Positions 1 through 12,239 of a stretch of DNA of 64,000 nt are shown piece by piece. How positions within the stretch are numbered: the stretch's first letter is position 1; every line of letters starts with the position of its first letter. Source of the DNA: Mytilus trossulus (lineage: Eukaryota; Mollusca; Bivalvia; Mytilida; Mytilidae); the NCBI RefSeq assembly GCF_036588685.1, contig NC_086386.1:4000117-4064116 (forward strand), written 5' to 3'. The translations under genes were made by a program, and so were the position numbers. The notes beneath the pieces were generated by a model that had not been told where the DNA came from, ran no database searches, and saw only the letters and a list, made by a program, of their open reading frames with translations.

Positions 1-119
1 TTCCCTGTTTGGGTCCTCATGAAATTAATTGGTTTGTTAGTGATCATAACCTGTATTTTACTCCAGGTATTGGAATGTACATTCATGTTTATTGATGCGT
101 TCACTATCTATTGGCAAGG

Positions 120-600
120 TTTTAAATGGGTGGTATGTTCCCACAGTTTGCCTATTATTGAAAGTCCTTATGTATACATGCAGCAGTGTAAGGCATATTT
201 TACTATTATTTGACCATTTGAGGAGATCGGCGTATTATTAGCCGTTTTTATATATCAAAGGAGATAGAATAATTTATCAGAAGGTATAAATGGGTGGTAT
301 GCTCCCCCAGTTTGCCTATTATTGAAAGTCCTTATGTATACATGTACAAGGCATATAGAACTATTATTTTACCTTTGTGGAGATCGGCGTTTTACTGGCC
401 GTTTTTATGTCCCAAAGAAGATAGATTAAGTGATCAGAAGGTATAACTGGGTGGTATGTTCCCCCAGTTTGCCTATTATTGAAAGTCCTTATGTATACAT
501 GTACAAGGCATATAGAACTTTTATTTTACCTTTGTGGAGATCGGCGTTTTACTGGCCGTTTTTATGTCCCAAAGGAGATATATTTATTGATCAGGTGTTG
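120..600. repeat. ~160-bp tandem repeat, three copies
   Basis: Three consecutive copies start near 120, 283 and 441. Each carries the phrases tgggtggtatg, gcctattattgaaagtcc and gagatcggcgt. Spacing is about 158-163 bp. The copies are similar but not identical. Short open frames inside them only reflect the repeat. The repeat ends about 360 bp before the recombinase relic and could belong to the same element, but nothing proves this. Confidence 0.8.
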
Positions 601-963
601 GGTTTTCATTACCTACTAACAAAGCTATTTTTTTATTTGGTAGAGGGAATAAATCGGCTTTTGGTATATGGATTTACCATTTACGGTGTTGTCTATTAGA
701 ATGGAGTTTAGGGTGACATTAAATTAACTAGTATTAACTTGTTGATAGTTTTCATGTATTGGGGTAATTTTTATTGCATATGCTTTATTGTAATTTTTCA
801 TTTTATTGGTGTATAATGTATTGTATTGATGAACTATTTGAAAACTTGGATGGAACCACATATCAATTTAATTTTATGTTATTAATTATGTTTTTTCCAG
901 GTGTTCAGAAACGATATTGCTTTGTCTAGTCCTGTATGTATCTGCATACTATAGTATAGAGGG

Positions 964-1685
964 GTGCACTCGATTACTGGTGTAGATTCTACAACAGATT
1001 CTCAATTAGTGAAAAATGTTTTTGAGGATGTTGAAAAGAAATTAAGCCCACAAAGCTGGAAGGAAGGGCCGATGAGTTATTACAGGATGCGTATAATAAG
1101 TTATTTTGTGTATATAATCGTTTTACACAACATACCATTGGTGCGTATATATTGGGATATCTATGTTTTAAGTGTATCAGAATTGTTGAATCTGCGTTAT
1201 TATGCAATTAATTGCAAGTCAATACACATTTCAATTTGTATCGGAAAAACGGATATTTACAGAGATGGAAACTGGTTTATTATTGTTAAAAACGCACAAA
1301 TTTGCGTCCAGTCCTAATTTGGAATTATATATGCATAGAGTAGCATTTAATCTGATTAAAATTTGTATTCATTCAGGAATTGTCACAAGTGAAAGAACTT
1401 TTTGTTTTTCGTTCAACAAATTAGCCTTTAAACTATACAAGGATGAGGGAATTTACTTTGATGCAATTTTCTCCATTTGTTACCGATATAAAAGCATACG
1501 GATTATATAGTTTACGATCTTGTGGTGCTATTACCGCTGCAAGGTTTGGTTTTTCAGGTAGACTTTTTAAACGTAATGGACGTTGGAAGTCGGACACTTC
1601 AAAGGATGGCTATGTGAAAGAAGATTTATCAGAACGTAGGATTGTTTCTCAGAATTTGGGAAATGAATATCTTTTTTGTTTTATT
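964..1685 (+). pseudogene. Broken tyrosine recombinase of a DIRS/Crypton-like element
   Basis: Three overlapping frames give consecutive pieces of one protein. Near 1250 is KTDIYRDGNW. Near 1290-1350 in a second frame is NLELYMHRVAF. From 1455 in a third frame come FVTDIKAYGLYSLRS, LFKRNGRWKS and DGYVKEDLSERR. This order matches the C-terminal catalytic part of tyrosine recombinases: an Arg box (xSLRSxGA), a second box (GRW) and the nucleophile Tyr in DGYV. The His of the Arg box reads Tyr, and the His before GRW reads Asn. A plausible splice acceptor (ttttttccag) ends at 900. At least two frameshifts and the changed catalytic residues make it inactive. Assignment to DIRS versus Crypton is not resolved. 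Confidence 0.65.
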
Positions 1686-1840
1686 TACATTTGGACTACA
1701 TAATTTTGCATACATAGTACTAAATAGCTTCCCGTTCTTTGGGTTCAGCATCGGCGTTGTCGTGCGACTATCCACTTTACAAAGTCTTTGATATGTATTA
1801 AAGCCTTTTATGGCGTTTATATGCAGAGTGTGTACATATA

Positions 1841-1960
1841 TATACTTGGATATTTGGTACAAGTATTGGTTATACTTGAATATTTGGTACAAGTATTGAT
1901 TATACTTGGATATTTGGTACAAGTATTGATTATACTTGTTTATTTGGTGCAAGTATTGGT
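1841..1960. repeat. 30-bp tandem repeat, four copies
   Basis: The unit tatttggtacaagtattg plus tatactt(g) recurs every 30 bp about four times with few changes. It makes open frames on both strands that are not genes. It directly follows the recombinase relic. Confidence 0.85.
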
Positions 1961-2098
1961 TTTATGTCTACATTGATGGGTGGTTTATACCAGGAGAAGT
2001 ATAAAATCACACTTCATTTAACGTTTTCATCTATTATGGTAATACCCTTATTAGTGAAATGTATTTGTTCAAAAAATGAAATGCAATAACGATCTTAC

Positions 2099-5000
2099 CT
2101 ATCAGCATAATTGTACAAACTACAAAACCTATCACCATGACTTTATAGAAATCAGATTTATTGAAGATTCTTTGAATTACTTCATCTGAAACAAAAATAT
2201 TTAGTTAATCTGATATCGTACCAAAACAAAATATTATTTAAATTATACGTACTTAAAGATATATTGATTACTGTATGTTATATGAGTTATGTATTTTATT
2301 AATTATCACTTATTTAACTTAAATGATATAGATGAGTATTGTTATACTCTCAATTTTATCTTAGTTTTCTTGATAATAAACACGAAAATGAATTCATAGA
2401 ATCGTATTAAAAAAAAAGAGAGAAAAATAATAAGAAGATTATGATTACTGGTATGTCACAAGAAGATTTTTCTGACAATGATCAATCAAAATGTCAACCG
2501 ATATTTAAATTCAGCTTCAATAATAACTAACACTTTTTCCTCTTATTCCATATGATAAAGATAAAATCAGAACATTTCGAAATTTTAAAAATGTTCATGC
2601 AATTTAAAGATAAATCAAACAAACATGGCTTTAGTTGTTCTGTATGTGATTTTTGTTTACAAGTTCCGTTAATACTCATTAATTTATTGGATTATCCAGA
2701 GAAGTGATTTGCATCTTGAAGACTACTTACAGTGATATAATAAAAAAAAACTTGTCAATATGAAAGCACTGTGAATAAACAAAAACATGAAGTTAAAGTA
2801 TCAGACATTAGCATGTAACATCCCATGTCCAAATAACAGAATTAATTTACATAAGTACTGTTTAAACAATTGATATATTGCATTCCGTTGTTATACAAAG
2901 GACGATGACATATCATTAACAGGTTTCTCGCTAGTTTTGTGAAAGTAGAGAAACTACTTCAATTTTAATATTTAAATCACTAGGTTATTATCAGTTTTAT
3001 GCACCTACTCTACGTTGGGAGATGTTGTTTAGTGGTTGTCGTTTGTTTTGTTGCTTATATTTGATTCTCGTTTCTCAATGGTTTTCATTGAATTAGTAGA
3101 AACGAGTAGCTTTTGGTTTTTTCATAGCTTGCTTTTCAGCGTCAATGCTCCGTATTGAAGGCTGTACTTTTAAGTATAATTGCTATCATTTTATACATTG
3201 TGATATGGGTTTAGAGTATTCTCATTGTCACTCATACAACATATTCTTAATTATATTGAAATCAGTAATATTGAAAGTCTTGACTGGCAACAAAGGCCAC
3301 CAAGAATTGTATCAAAAAGATGATATATGCCATTTTCCAATACAAAAGATGCTGAAATGTTCCAACTAGAAAGTAAAGGTATCAATTCGTCTATTTATGA
3401 TACATCGTATGCTTTATTTATAGAGTGCATAAGTTATTCACTAAGCAAACATGCAGCGGGTTTTCACAAGTTAAGTGATATCTCAATCCTCCCCAATACA
3501 TCTTTAAAATTTTCGAAAATAAATAAAGACACAGCAAATCATAAAGAAGTCCAGTTCAGACGTCAAAATATGTACAACTTGTGTACAATATTTACCATCA
3601 ATTCTTGTCATGATTTGGGACTGCGAACTGGCGCTAAAATATTAATAGTAATCATATTAAATATAACCGTGTTATTTCATCAATCTTTTATTATGAATAC
3701 AAGAACATATGTGATACAATGACCAATGATGTGTAGTACGGTTTTGTCATTGATCTTCGTGAACAATATATAAGTATTATATAATGTCATTAATAAGTTC
3801 GTGTTACTCTACCTTTTGTTTTTATCGTACTTAAATAAAAAATAAAAGGTGATGTTTGATTGCCAATGACAACTTGAGACTGAATGACGCGCCAATTAAC
3901 AACTTCAAATGACAGTACGGTTTTGAACAATAAATAAGGCCAATACCGCTTGTCACAAAAAAGCCCCACAATGACTGTTGTTTGTCATGGCAATCTTAAC
4001 TGTAGGTATTGTTGTCCGTTTTAAATTTGGTACTGTCTAATAGTATTTTTATATTTTGTCACGGAATTAGTATTCCAATTTTCATTCCCCTTATTTTTCA
4101 AAGCACAAAAACAAAACGCAATGATAATATTGCCACATTTTGGATATTAAGCTATGCATATAAGTAGCTCTACCTTTTCTCCCCAATAGCAGGACATTTT
4201 GATTCATTTTGATATGTTACTCCTACACATTCATAATCTGTAAAACAGTAGGATATAAAAAGTAAATAATTCATAACTCAATAAGAAATTTGTATTTGTT
4301 AATTTTTTTCTGCTTTATATCATTCGAATAATATAGACAAGTATTTTGACATCTTAAACATCATAACGACCTCTCGTTTATTATTTGATGCTCAGTTATA
4401 CCAAATACATGACAGTTATTCGTTTATCATAACAATAACTCCGAGTTGTAAGATTTGCTTAATCACTAATTCAAATACAAGTTTATGTGTGTTCTAAAAC
4501 ATATATGAAGTAATACTGTTACTTTACTATTGATAGGACTTGCCTCTACCTTTTTTCTATTTCTGTACGTATGAAATGAAACATATATTTAGGTTATCAA
4601 TTATCAGTATGCTTTATATTTGTGTCTAATATATACCTGGTGATAAAATAGAGCCAGTAGCACATTTACTGATGTGACAGGAACAATCTTCAGTTGATGG
4701 TATACAAAAGCAGTTGTGTTTCGGTTGTTGAATAAATTTAAAGCCTCTTGTGTAATCACAGCGGCACGCTCCATCTGAAATAAGGGTACCATTATCAAAG
4801 ACAACTTGACCCTCTCCTTTACATAGCGTCTTTTTAAACAGGCAAACTCCACTAACATTAGACCATAATGGAAAAGGCTGATATCGTTCTGACGAACAAT
4901 CGACATTTCTAAGACGTCCAGTTACTACATATTTTTCGCCTAAAAAAAGTAACATTTAAAGCCATAAAACTACAATCATATTAAAGTAATTTTACAACTG

Positions 5001-6302
5001 CTGTATATTAAAAAAAAATATGCATATTAATCAATGGTTATAACTGAGATAATCTGATGTAATCTTCTAAAACAAATGAAATTCAAACATCCTTATTTTT
5101 GAAGTGGCCTGTTGTAATCTTTGTAATTTTTGGTCTATATTGTGTGTGGTCAGTTGTTTATTGATGTCAGCTGGCTTGAACACAGCTTTAAACAAATCTT
5201 TTAACAACCACTCACATCTATATTTATATTCTATTAGGACTCTACACTCTCACAACATTGTTCGAAAGGTCAAAATTCTTGGATTTACAGTTAATCTGAT
5301 CTCCCATTGATAGCAGTTTAATATGCTACTGTATATTTTGTGTCGTTCAAGAGTTATCATTTACCCTAAAAGGTTTTAACAATTGATCCTATAGAAATGT
5401 CTTTTGTATATTTGTTATGAACAATTAGTTACACATAGTGGAAGATTTTTCTTCTTCTGAGAGTTAATAGTTTTTCAGTGAGAGTATAATTAAAATTGAT
5501 ACAACAAAAGTACATAACTTTTATATTCCTGAGTTCGATATTTATGTTATTGTACTTTTTGATACCGGCGTATATGTTTGATTATATACAACAAAAGAAG
5601 ATGTGGTATCATTGTCAATAAGACAACTCTCCACCATAAGACATAAGAAGCTATAGGCCAATATACTGCTCTTAACAATGAGCAATTCCTATACCGCATA
5701 GTCAGCTATAAAAGACACGCAATGACAGATGAAAAACTTACGGCCTTATTTATGTACAAAATTTGAATGAAAAACCAAATTATGTAACACATCAACAAAC
5801 GACAGCGATTAAATTATAGGGTCCTAACTTAAAATATGCACATACATGGTTTTACAGCTACCTTATCATGAATTTTTGAATGAGGTCCAAGTGAGATATC
5901 ACGCATGCTTGTCATTGCTATTTTTTAAATTGTGTATTTTCTCTTTTTTTGTGTTTTCCATTAATCTCTATAAATATATTATATGTATTGTATAGCAAAT
6001 TACATAGAAAAATTAAAATGTTTAAAACAAAAAACAAGCATACATTTATGAACATATCAGATCAACTAATCAGCCTTTTCAAACCCTTACAAACTCCTAT
6101 AATTATCTAATAACTTACCACGCGTTACATAATCTGGATTCTTGTCACACTGCTCAGAAAACCATAGCCTATTTGTATCATAGAGACACGTGTATTCTGA
6201 TCTAAAACTGCTTGCACAATATGCTGATGCTCTTAGTGGTCTCTGAGATACATCCGGACATTTTAAATTGTATGAATAAGTCGTGGACGTCACTAGAGAG
6301 AT
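2099..6302 (-). CDS. Gene B (partial): cysteine-rich receptor ectodomain plus membrane helix
   Basis: Exons read on the minus strand: 6302-6119, 4939-4637, 4237-4174 and 2185-2099. Each has AG/GT borders and keeps the frame (phases 0-1, 1-1, 1-2, then 1-1). A phase 2-to-1 exon between the last two is still missing; a 17-nt micro-exon at 3829-3813 would fit but is weak. The first exons encode a cysteine-rich ectodomain with CLYDTN, SSERYQPF, an NVS glycosylation site, CRCDYTRG and DCSCHISKC. The exon at 4237 starts DYECVG. The last exon encodes KVMVIGFVVCTIMLI, a likely transmembrane helix. I know this ectodomain pattern from uncharacterised bivalve membrane proteins; its ligand is unknown. 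The signal-peptide exon was not found, and any cytoplasmic part probably lies left of the window. It is a paralogue of gene E. Confidence 0.6.
3003..3250 (+). repeat. Dispersed repeat R1, decayed copy
   Basis: Contains the R1 hallmarks in order: gtggttgtcgtttgtttt, ctcgtttctc, catagcttgc, gaaggctgtactttt and cattgtcactcatac. It resembles the 3' end of the retroelement at 52.9-54.2 kb and lies in an intron of gene B. Confidence 0.55.
4637..4939 (-). CDS. Gene B exon: main cysteine-rich domain
   Basis: This 303-nt exon has acceptor tttttttag and donor GTATATA. It encodes about ten cysteines in the order SSERYQPF, WSNVSGVC, CKGEGQ, CRCDYTRGF, CFCIPSTEDCSC and KCATG. The gene E counterpart (50228-49926) has exactly the same length and cysteine spacing, so the reading frame is under visible constraint. 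Confidence 0.7.
5588..5830 (-). repeat. Dispersed repeat R1, minus orientation
   Basis: Begins aaaagaagatgtggtatcat, then gacaactctccaccata, ending near caacaaacgacagcg. This is the reverse complement of the R1 3' end. It lies in an intron of gene B. Confidence 0.7.
6119..6302 (-). CDS. Gene B exon: N-terminal cysteine-rich segment
   Basis: Acceptor tatatttcag ends at 6303 and donor GTAAGTT starts at 6118. The frame reads LKCPD, then CLYDTNRLWFSEQC and PDYVT. Length is 184 nt, the same as the matching exon of gene E at 51537-51354. It begins with hydrophobic ISLVTST, which could be the end of a signal peptide started in an unseen upstream exon. Confidence 0.65.
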
Positions 6303-9190
6303 CTGAAATATAGATAAGTATAAATTCGATTCTGTCTGAAACTGTTTTTTTAGAAATCACATGGCATAGCGATAACTACATAATACTGTTATTGTTTTAA
6401 AGAATAGATAAAGATAATATTTATTCAATCACATTACGTTTGCTATTGGCACACACACTAGTATAGTGAAGTATAATATAAACTTAAGAATGTCAAATGG
6501 GATCTTATGCTAAATAGACGAATAGAAATAGAACACACATATAATGATTGTATTTTGTAAATACCTTAGTTGAATTTAGATAAAATAAAAATTTACTTTC
6601 TTCTGACTTTCAAATAAATGGATCAAAATCAGATTTATTATGTTGTAAATTCAACACAAAATGTTAATTGACATCTTTATAGTGAATGATAGTCTTTTGG
6701 GAGGAATCTTTCACTATATATCCAAATTTAGAGTTAACATCTGATTGATAAAAATATGTTTTAATGGGTTTACTCTAAATAGTTTGCTGTTCGGCGTGAT
6801 CAAATGCTCCTGTTCAAGACTTGTTCTTTGACATGCAATGAACAATTTACCGTCAATTATTAAGATACCTCAGAATTTTTTTCTGACAGTCAGAACGTGA
6901 ATGGATCATATAAGCCCAAATTATGTTACAGGACTTGAAAGAAATTATGAAAATGACCTACCTACGATTTCAAGCTTTATTTTCAAACGAACATGTAATA
7001 TAAGTTAACGTGTATTTCGATGGAAATAAATCCAATGCTGAGAAATATTCGTTATATACTTTTTTATAGAAAATTGTTTGCCAAAGCTAGTCTACATTCA
7101 TTTTTTATCAAAACATAACGTTGTAAACTTTGAGAACGTGATTATCAATAATAATCGCTACATGTGTATCCTTTAAGAAACCTTGTCTTAGTTTTCCCAT
7201 CTTGATCGATTTAAGCCTGACAACGAATTTCATAAATAACCTTCAAGTATATGTGTCGGATGCAAATATAACGATATCATAAAGTTTTATAGCCAGATTG
7301 TAACATGTCTTATGACCATTATACTCACCAACAAACTATGAAGTACATACATTGTGAGCGTTTACCACTTGTTCAAACAACACAACACATTACTTCTTCT
7401 TTAATTTGCATCTACAGATACATGTATTATACTGATAAATCGTTTTTTTTCATTCTTTTTATGATAGAATATCATACTATAATTGAAAAAAGACTTTAAA
7501 GTTCGAGAGTTTTCTTCACCATTTGGTTGTTAATATAATTAACCTTGAAGCACAGAACAATACAGTATTTATTTATATTGTTTATTATTATTTTAATGTT
7601 ACTGTTATTTTTGTATGTTTTTGTTGTATATTACAAACCAGTATAATAATGGAAATACGGAACTGATAATATTATTTTATAGTTAATTCCGTTTTTTATT
7701 TAATTTCAAATGAGGTGGGTATATAAGCAATAATAGGTCACCGACTTTATAATCGTGTATGTACATTTTGTTAGTGTACTGATAAAAAATAAAACGAGGA
7801 AGCTTTTAAAAACTGGTTTATTATTTTTAACAATGTAAAACAAATACCCATTGACGTTAAAATGCTAGACATATTTATACAAAATGACACATTTTTGAAA
7901 TCCCAGTTTTAAAGTCCCACACACAAAAAGTTTATTCACCAGTATAATTATACATTTTAAATTCTAAACTGATTTCTTTCTAGTATTTTATGGGCTTTTT
8001 GTCCTTCGCCTAATACTTTTAGGCTATGGTGTTGTAGGTGTTTCTTTGACTCGTGATTAAAAATGTATCAATATTATTCCGTTACTCTTCTTTTATTGTT
8101 TGCTTTAGTGTGGTTACTATGAGAACCACATATATTAATTTCCTGACAATTTTTATGTTTATTGAGGGTTCATTATCCTAATGATAAGTTACATATAGTA
8201 GATTATATTGTCCACTTCTTTCGATAGCTGCACTTTCTAACACAAACATTATAAATATTATATAGATCTACGTATAACATGTCAAAACAAACAAAAAATG
8301 AGTTATTCGACCTACACTAAGTAAATGTAACATTTTAAGGTTTTATAAATTTAACAACCATATGCTGTTTTCATTTATGCATTTTTTTATGATAAACATA
8401 TATCTAAGATCGTAGTTATCCAATATAAGTTACTTACTTATTTTGTTATATATATATACTTTCCAAATATTTACGCTTATCAGTTAGCATGCTTGAATAT
8501 TTGTGCATAAGAGTGTGACACCGGTTTGTAATCATGTATGTATACATTTCAATACAGGAGCCTATTGATGACAGGTAAACATTTTTAAAGGGTAATGTAA
8601 AGGTGATCACGGGCATGTTTACAAACTTTATCTGCTTTCGGTTTTATATATATTATGTACGGGTACACACTTTTCTTCATTAATTTTAGTACTGTTCAAA
8701 TCAGTGACAGATCAGAAGAAAAGATTTGCCATCATACAGTAATTGGAATTTCCCTCCCGTTATAAGACTGAACTTCCCAAAATTCGTCGTTCGCACACAT
8801 CTAAACAAAAACAAATAATGTGAAATCATATTGATTGTATTAACACACTACACGGACATTAGTTGAAAGGATATTAAAGGTGCAAACATTACACAGTTTG
8901 ACGTTTTATATTTTTACCCATAAACAAAAATAAAATGCATTTATTTTCTTTTATTTTCTGATTAATCCTGACTAAACTTTTTAAATAGGTAACCTTTTAT
9001 ATACAAAGTATATACTAATATCCCTTTGATATTGGTTGGTTCTTTTTGACCTTTTATCTTTTTTTTTGGTACATGCATCTCCTGCATATTTTGTATAAGT
9101 AAAGAATTTGCCCAAGATCATATATTTGTAAACGTAATTAACTCTACAAAATATCTATTTACTTTCTTGACTCGTACTTTGGTTTAATAC
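6303..9190. other. Stretch without recognised gene
   Basis: AT-rich sequence upstream of the first B exon I could place. It should hold the promoter and signal-peptide exon of gene B, but I found no candidate with a good ATG, hydrophobic run and phase-0 donor. Open frames here are short and random-looking. Confidence 0.5.
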
Positions 9191-9570
9191 ATATCTGCCT
9201 TTTATAATTAGTTACCAAAGGTACCAGACTTATGATTTGATACGTCTGAGGCGAGTATCGTCTATATAAGAATCATCAGTGACGCTAGGATCACAAAAGA
9301 TAAAAACGTCCACCAGCAGTGGTATCGACCCAGTGGTGTAAATTGTTATCAAAGGTACCAGGCTTATAATTTGATTCGCCATACGCATGTTTCGTATACA
9401 AAAGACTGAACAACGACGCACGGATCACAATAGTTAGAAAGACAAACAAGTATAAAGTTAAAGAGCATTGAGAAAATTTTCTAAAAGTTGTGCCAAAAAC
9501 GGCTGATATCCTCGGGGACGAAACGTCCACCAGCAGTGGCGTCAAATCAGTGGGTGATTAGTTATCAAAG
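9190..9570 (+). repeat. Dispersed repeat R5, two tandem partial copies
   Basis: Two copies run in series. Each reads ttatcaaaggtaccaggctt, then a cgcatgtttcgtatacaaaag-like segment, then gtgacgctaggatcac. Two blocks with gtccaccagcagtggt are interleaved. The same modules occur at 17.7 kb (inverted), 18.5, 54.9 and 63.65 kb. Confidence 0.7.
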
Positions 9571-9864
9571 GTAAAATTGTGATGTGTTCATATTTATAAT
9601 GCAGAACATAATATCTCAAGCTAATGAAACCATTTTTAATCGATATGTTCTTTTGTGATTCGACAATTGGGTATTGCGACACCATATGGTTGCAATATTG
9701 ATGGCATAGGTATTCTATCAAGTCCTTCTTGTAGCTCGGTGAATGTGATGAATATTTTTAACTCTAAACCTCGACGTTGACGAAGTCATGGTCATCGTCA
9801 TTAAACATCACATACTTTGCATGATTTCTCTATTCATGACTTGCTGCCATTTATAAAAAAATCG

Positions 9865-11277
9865 TAAGGTATTCATCACATTTGCACGAAACTCATTACC
9901 CTTTCAAACTCCATTATCTGTTCAATTTATGTTTGGAAACCACTGTTACAAACCCTCATTCAAACCAATAAAAACTTACAGCTACTTAGGCTATATCCTT
10001 CATCATAAATTAGTTCAGTCGAAAAAACCTCCTTATTTAAAACATCAGTTCGTACTAACAATTTCTTATACCTATACCAAAGCAATTGCAACTAAAATTT
10101 TCAATGACAAACACGTTTTGCAGGATTTGAACATTGACGACCTCAAGTCTAACCTCCTGATTTAACCTGTGCTTGTTCCTAATTCACAGATAATCCGGCT
10201 GGCCACGTTAGTACCGGAGACCTTAACATTGTCAATAACACTTCTCTGCAAAATTTGTTATCGAAAGGTCCAAAATATAGTGAGGCTAAATACATCAATT
10301 CGAAATACAACTTCAAAATACTGATGGATTCAGTCGCAGGTTATGCCAGCCATTGGACTAAACGCGAAAAAGAAGATGTAGATACTCTTTCCGAATGGAT
10401 TAAGGCTGTGAGGTTGTTAATACACATCCGAATTAGGAAACTAAATGGGTCTAACAATACCCACGCAACGTCAATTTTTAAAGACCAAAATGTTGCGAAA
10501 CACCTGTCGTACCTCCATGACAGATATGTTGTTGTCCCTGCAGATAAAGCCCGAAACAGCATCGTTTCTATGTGTAAATATCATAACATAAACTGCTTGA
10601 TAAATGAATGATGTATTGACAATTCACTTTGAAACTCAACATATACCCCCACGACACTTGCTAAAGAAGAAAGGACAATCATCTATGTTCTTTTGGAATT
10701 TCAACCAAAGATGAAAACTGTATTGGATACCTAAATTACACAAGTGTCCTTACAAACAATGGTATATTGCTGGGTCTTCTAAGTGCTCCACAAAACCTCT
10801 TTCTAAATTATTAACATCTATTTTATCAGCAATCAAAGCCGGGTACCAAAGTTATTGTTAAACTGCATATTTTTGATGTGGCGTGAGACAGATGTGGATA
10901 CTAACAAAATCCTCCCAAGACTCTCTCATCTTGCAATATTATTAAAACATTAAACTTTTCTACACTTCACACAAGTTTTCCCCATTCCAAACTGAAAGAC
11001 AAATTGAAATAGTTGGTATGAACGTAGAAACAAGTATCTTGTCTTAGTGAGGGATAAATCCTACTTTGTAAACCATCACTCTGATTCAAACATTTTTTTT
11101 TCTGAAACTGACATTATCAAGATGCTTGATTTCTTGATTGACAACATATTTGTAACGTTTGGAGGACGTCTTTTCAACAGACTGTCAGAATTCCAATGGA
11201 AACCAATTGTGCTCCCCTTCCCTTTTCACGAATGTGACAAACCGAATAAGACTATTAACCGGATTTGTAAATCATAA
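9865..11277 (+). pseudogene. Decayed Penelope-like reverse transcriptase, copy 1
   Basis: Pieces in several frames follow one protein order. They are YSYLGYILHHKL (9929-10165), GPKYSEAKYIN to VVVPADKA (10255-10611), WIPKLHKCPYKQ and KPLSKLLTSIL (10724-10855), FSTLHTSFPHSKLKDKL (near 10950) and RDKSYFV to FLIDNIFVTFGGR (11047-11170). The PKLHK box and later blocks fit Penelope-like element reverse transcriptases; this assignment is from memory of the family. Stops and frameshifts occur throughout, and the catalytic YxDD block is not found. The sequence runs into the R3 3' module after 11200. Confidence 0.65.
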
Positions 11278-11400
11278 GCAACACGACGGGTGCCATATGT
11301 GGAGCAGGATCTGCTTACCCTTCCGGAGCACCTGCGATCACCCCCAGTTTGTGGTGGGGTCTGTGTCGCTTATTCGTTAGTGTTCTATGTTGCTATCCCT
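11200..11400 (+). repeat. R3 module: 3' tail of Penelope-like element
   Basis: Contains gaatgtgacaaaccgaataa, gcaacacgacgggtgcca and ggtggggtctgtgtcgctta. The same tail follows reverse transcriptase copy 2 near 30.5-30.7 kb and stands alone at 19.4 and 61.4 kb, so these are 5'-truncated relics of one element family. Confidence 0.65.
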
Positions 11401-12239
11401 CTGGTATTGTTCGTCCCACTTTTATACTTAAGAGGATTTTCCCCTCTTATTGTTAAATGAGTAAAAACTCACTACAGAAATTTAAACCATGATTTGTAGA
11501 CTTTCAAGTCTTTTGTAGAAAGTTGGACGGATATGGTTCATTTAAATTAGCTTAGATGTAAGTTACAAAATTTATTTAAAATGGAACGTATCTTCCTCAT
11601 GCATATCTCTAATTTCTTGATCGGGTTTATTTTGTATTTTATATTGTGTTATCATCTCTTAACAATTTGTATAAAGTTTTTGACCTAGATCATTACTGGA
11701 GAGACACTTACTGTCTAAATTCACATCTTGTACAGAAAAAATGGTAACGTAAATATTATTGGCTATGATTTCAAGTACTCGATATGTACTGTATTCAGGC
11801 CAAAAACAAGATCTATCTCAATTTCATTACTTATCATTAAAGGTTTGATAAAGACATTGAAGAATGAACATACTATTTTCAGTTATCAGTAAATACAGAA
11901 AAATAAAAATATTTTTTTTCAAGATTTTGCTCTGGATATTGTTTTTATATTTTAAACAAGCTTCTGTTCAAATAAAAATTCCATGAAAGTTTAATATAGT
12001 GTAAAAGATCTTTAACCATAGACTAAAATGTTGACGTTTCGGAGGTCGCCTCTGACGTCGGGATACGATCCATATGTCTCGCGTCGTGGAAATTAATGTC
12101 GCATGCTCGAAATTCAAACATTCTTCTTTCAGAAAAAGATATTTTTTATTGCAAACAATATAACATACAGAAATATCTTCCACCAGTCTACCTCTAATGT
12201 AAGCAATACCAATACAAGACGATGATTAATAATTGAGTT
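11400..12239. other. Intergenic, downstream of gene C
   Basis: AT-rich sequence after the stop of gene C (minus strand). No gene or clear repeat recognised. The 3' untranslated region of gene C should lie here. Confidence 0.5.

Noticed and set aside
1629..1952. 107-codon minus-strand frame rich in YLYQI
   Set aside because: Translation of the 30-bp tandem repeat on the opposite strand to the recombinase relic.
3145..3722. Two overlapping plus-strand frames of 74 and 131 codons
   Set aside because: The first is inside an R1 repeat. The second has no motif, lies in the long intron of gene B on the opposite strand, and has no splice support.
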